DNA of 64,000 nucleotides, from assembly GCF_003473485.1 (NCBI RefSeq), contig NC_053046.1, forward strand, positions 34,363,332 to 34,427,331, read 5' to 3'. Both the position numbers and the translations under genes were made by a program. Position 1 is the stretch's first letter. The number at the start of each line of letters is the position of its first letter. The stretch comes from Medicago truncatula. Taxonomy: Eukaryota > Streptophyta > Magnoliopsida > Fabales > Fabaceae. Below the pieces are notes generated by a model. The model did no database searches. It was not told the origin of the DNA and was given only the letters and a program-made list of their open reading frames with translations. Below, piece after piece: positions 60,475 through 64,000 of the stretch.

Positions 60475-63400
60475 ATGCCTACCGTGAGTGTAGGGCGGGA
60501 TCGTCTGTTTGCAGCTCTAGGAAAAACTTACAGTAAGTCACCTTCCATTTCTTCTCCTTTCAATCAATCTCTAATATCATTCTTCAATTATTTTCATGAA
60601 TTTCCATTTCTCCAGCACAAGAGGAATTTGAAGACCTATGCTTCAGTTTTGGAATTGAGCTTGACGATGTTGTAAGTTACTTTCCCTTTTAATTTCCAAC
60701 TAATTATCATCATAATCTCGTTAATTAATTAATTAATTAATACACTATCATTGTATATTAGACTACAGAAAAAGCAATTGTAAGAAAAGAGAAGCATTTA
60801 GAACAAGAAGAAGCTGATGAGGATGAAGAAGTTATCTATAAAATTGAAATTCCTGCTAATAGGTACCCACCCCCTATCATTATAGTCCCTGCAATTATAC
60901 CGTTTTTATGGTTTTAGTCTTGTAAGTGTTTTTGTTTGGGTTCCGTCCTTGCAAATTCTAAAACACTTGTTTTTAGTCCCTGAAGTCATACGTGGCACAA
61001 TATAATCAAGCCACGTGGCCCATCAAGGTGACGTGAGGGACCCAAAAACAACTGAGGACTGAACCCAAACAAAAAAACTTGCGGGAACTTATACCAAAAT
61101 CCTTATAATTGCAGAGACTAAAATCATATTTAAACCTATATTCTATGTTTGTGTTATAGATGTGATGTGAATCAACAAAATGTGTTAATGACATGATGAT
61201 TGAGTAAATGTTGCAACTCTAATCTAGATTTTTAATGTTTAAGTTTTTCGGTTATCCTCTTAATTTTTTACTTTGATTTGGGATTCGTAATCTATATTGT
61301 ATTTGAAATAAGCTTTTGAGTACATCAGTGGATATTGACGATAAAAATTCAAACTTGATACTTGGTTAAATTGGAATGGATGTGATAGTGCTTGCTTCCC
61401 TATTGTGTTAGGACCTAGTATGAGAGGGTGTTTTAAGTAATTAGTAGGTAGTTAGTTAGGTTTAAGTAATTATTAGTAAGTGGCCCGTTAGGATTAGGAT
61501 TTAATAATAAGAGGCCCATTAGAGTTAAATACTAGAATGTTCTCTTTATTTGTATATAAAGGGGAATTCTTAGGAGTTTAGAGTATGACAGATTGAGTTT
61601 TCTGTTCAGGGCCAGAGTAGGATTCCTCTCTGAGTAGTGTCGGAGCTTTGCTCTGGGAGTAGTTAGAGAATCTCTCTTCTACTATTTTACTATTTTCGTT
61701 CGTATCAATAAACCACCCTATTTTCTTTATTCACTATTTGTTTCTTCTTTTGTTAGTTCATTGGTAGGATCCTTGAGGTTCCTATCATATTGTTGGAAAA
61801 CAAAGTTGGAATACTCATTATGAATGATGTGGTACATCATTTTCTCAAAGCAATAACTCACTTAATTATGTAACCATTTGAAGCAAATCATCACACATTG
61901 TCACTGTTATCATATGTGGAAAAAGTGTTAGTTTTCTTTAAAGCAAAATGTCACGCTGAATTGCTGTTTACTTTTTGCTCAGATATGACTTACTCTGCCT
62001 TGAAGGATTGGCTCAAGCCCTCCGAGTTTTCTGTGGGTTCCAGGAAATCCCTACTTACAAATTGGCTGACATTAGTAAGGATGCAATGCATAAAATACAT
62101 GTAAAGCCAGAGGTAGGCATGCTGTGCATATACACAATTTTTTAGTACAAGCCTTTGTTAAGTGGAAAATGAATTGTTTCTTTTGTCTCATTGCAGACAT
62201 CTCTAATTCGTCCATATGTTGTTTGTGCTGTATTAAGAGGTTTAACTTTTGATAAAGCGAGATACAACAGCTTTATTGATCTCCAAGACAAGCTTCACCA
62301 AAATATTTGTCGGTAATGTGATTTGAATCGCCACTTTATTTGTTTTATGCTGCACATTACCTGTTTCTCATATCAGTGATGTACTTGCTCCTATCTGTTT
62401 ACTTAAGCATTTTAGAGCCATCTTTAGTCAAATATGCTTCCGTAGCAGACTTCTAGTGAAGGATAATTTTGTATTGTAAGTGTCTGTGGATTGAATAGCT
62501 TGCAAAGCAAGCCGTTGTAGCTGTATAAATTAGTTTAGCAGAATTCATATGTTTGGGTAATTTTCTGTAAAACAAATATATCACCTAAATTTTGTCTCCA
62601 CCTTTCTCTCTGTTTCATTCTCTCTAGATTCTTCAAACCAAAATAGCCTTGTGAGTTTGAATGCTGTCATGCGTGCCTTTATTTTCTCCTTATTGAGTTT
62701 TTGATATCATACATATGTTTTAGTGCATAAAAGGTTATTTCCGTACTCTGAGCTGAATTTTGTTTATATTGTATATATGTATATCATTTCATTAGTTTAT
62801 TTTTATATGTTTTTGTAATCTCATATCACTGCACTTTAAGAATGATTGTTCAATTTGTTTTCATTCTGTTTCAGGCGAAGAACTCTTGTTGCCATTGGCA
62901 CTCATGATCTGGATAAACTGGAAGGTCCTTTTACCTACGAGGTTGATTTCTTTCAAACTCAGGAGCCCCGTATTTGAATTCTTTTAAGGCAGTTTAACCA
63001 AGAGAGATCTTAATAGTTAATTGCCATTTTCTTACGAATTTGATGATATCTTGTTCTCTAGGTCATCAACATAATGTTTTCTCTCATGTTTTTTCTTTTG
63101 CCAGGCTTTACCACCTTCGAGTATTAACTTTACGCCTCTCAAACAGGTAACTTTATCTGTGGCATTCATTTTCTATTAAAGCATATGTTTGAAATCACAT
63201 TAGAAAAAGAAAAAAAAAAATTGGTCTATGAATTTATTAATCAAGCTGTAAATCAAACATTTAATGATTTTCGTTCCTCTGTTCTTGGCATGGCAGGAAA
63301 AGAGCTTCAGGGCTGATGAGCTCATGGAGTTTTACAAAGTGAGTTTTTTGAACATTGTTTCCTTGCTTTATATATAGTATAAGTTGTTATGAACCTAGCA

Positions 63401-63594
63401 CGAGTAAGCTTATGAGTCATTTTAGTGCACCCAACAAAGTGTTCATTTATTCTGTTTTCCTGTTTGGACATACTTCCTTTGAGATGCGTCTGAATACTTT
63501 TTATTTAATTTTGACAGTCAGATTTGAAACTGAAGAAATTCTTGCATATAATTGAGGACTCTCCTGTTTATCCAGTTATATATGATAGTAAGAG
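60475..63594 (+). CDS. FARSB: Cytosolic phenylalanyl-tRNA synthetase beta subunit, partial (nine exons)
   Basis: The beta subunit pairs with alpha in the (alpha-beta)2 enzyme that charges tRNA-Phe in the cytosol. Exons: 60475-60532, 60616-60671, 60762-60862, 61983-62112, 62197-62312, 62875-62941, 63105-63146, 63297-63338 and 63518-63594. All borders are GT-AG and the phases join without a frameshift. The start is the ATG at 60475 ([17 protein letters not shown]), matching the family N-terminus rather than the earlier in-frame ATG at 60457. Landmarks: [30 protein letters not shown] (B1 region), [40 protein letters not shown], then [19 protein letters not shown]. About 229 residues are present; the B3/B4 substrate region and catalytic-like core lie beyond the window. 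No defect is seen. Intron 3 carries a foldback element and a solo LTR. Confidence 0.95.
60881..61135. repeat. Foldback MITE in PheRS intron 3
   Basis: TAGTCCCTGCAATTATACC on the left pairs with TATAATTGCAGAGACTA on the right, and TTTGTTTGGGTTC pairs with GAACCCAAACAAA. The apex is near ACGTGGC-GCCACGT at about 60990-61017. It resembles the foldback at 26031-26390 in layout. Confidence 0.7.
61406..61787. mobile_element. Solo LTR, 382 bp, in PheRS intron 3
   Basis: It begins TGTTAGGACC and ends CCTATCA, with a perfect 5-bp target duplication TATTG at 61401-61405 and 61788-61792. Inside are TTGTATATAAAGGGG (TATA-like, near 61550) and CAATAAACCACCC (poly-A-signal-like, near 61707). No internal retroelement domain is present, so it is a solo LTR left by recombination. 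Copia or Gypsy origin is not decided. Confidence 0.85.
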
Positions 63595-64000
63595 GTATTA
63601 TATTTTCATTGTATCCTCATTTTTAAATTTGCAAAACTTTGAAATCTTTTAGCTCTCATTCTGGTAATACTAGTTTACCACAAAGCTTTGTTTGTATTTA
63701 AGCATATTATGATTATTATTTGTACTATTATTGTTGCGTACGGATGGGAATGCATGGCTGCATGCTAATTTACATTACACTAAACTAATAATAAAATTGT
63801 GAATGGATGTTACAAAAAGACATTGGTGTGTAAATGCTTGTTATGATTCTATAGGCTGTTAAATAATGTTCAGGATGTATGAACAAAGTATAATTATAAA
63901 ATTTATGGCATGGTGATTAATAATTTATTTTCAAACACGTTCTATGTTTTTAATTTCTAAACAAGAAAAAATCATGCTAGTTATTCTAAAATCCTATTGC
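63595..64000 (+). other. Start of PheRS intron 9
   Basis: The donor GTATTA follows the AG at 63594. The window ends inside the intron, and no further exon is visible. Confidence 0.7.

Overview
The window is plant nuclear DNA, AT-rich and dense in introns and transposable-element debris. The legume-lectin family array, the CC-type glutaredoxin and the MITE content point to a papilionoid legume; Medicago or a close relative is my inference, not something proved here. Three genes look intact or nearly so: a U-box/ARM E3 ligase (27.4-28.7 kb), a CC-type glutaredoxin (42.8-43.1 kb, minus) and the first nine coding exons of the cytosolic phenylalanyl-tRNA synthetase beta subunit (60.5 kb to the window end). 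ALG8, the dolichyl-P-Glc glucosyltransferase of N-glycan assembly (34.3-38.4 kb), is complete except for one apparent frameshift. A small unrecognised ORF (46.95-47.38 kb, minus) may also be real.

Much of the rest is decayed duplicates. From 1.4 to 8.4 kb lie seven near-identical tandem copies (about 1.05-1.09 kb period) of a secreted legume-lectin-domain gene, and every copy carries a disabling lesion. Two lesion types occur in different copies. A (TA)n tract sits just upstream of each of the six full-length copies. From 8.4 to 15.6 kb a B-C-B-(D)-C-B pattern of segmental repeats holds two first-exon fragments of an RNase T2 gene, again with different lesions, two short Helitron-like ends, and a collapsed Helitron Rep-helicase relic. 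From 16.4 to 19.1 kb lies a frameshifted coiled-coil gene. From 20.1 to 22.0 kb is a second copy of the lectin 3-prime flank, split by a Tourist-like MITE.

From 49.3 to 58.8 kb lies a tandem cluster of three inositol-transporter (INT2/INT4-type MFS) genes, all broken: a two-exon stub, a near full-length copy with a MITE in exon 3 and two nonsense codons, and a 5-prime-truncated copy with frameshifts.

Several mobile elements can be bounded by their target-site duplications: a MULE (9 bp), a hAT-type element (8 bp), a Tourist-like MITE (TAA) and a solo LTR (5 bp) in an intron of the PheRS gene. I found no convincing new multi-gene system. The most interesting pattern is the repeated appearance of tandem families in which every member is dead, often by different mutations in different members.
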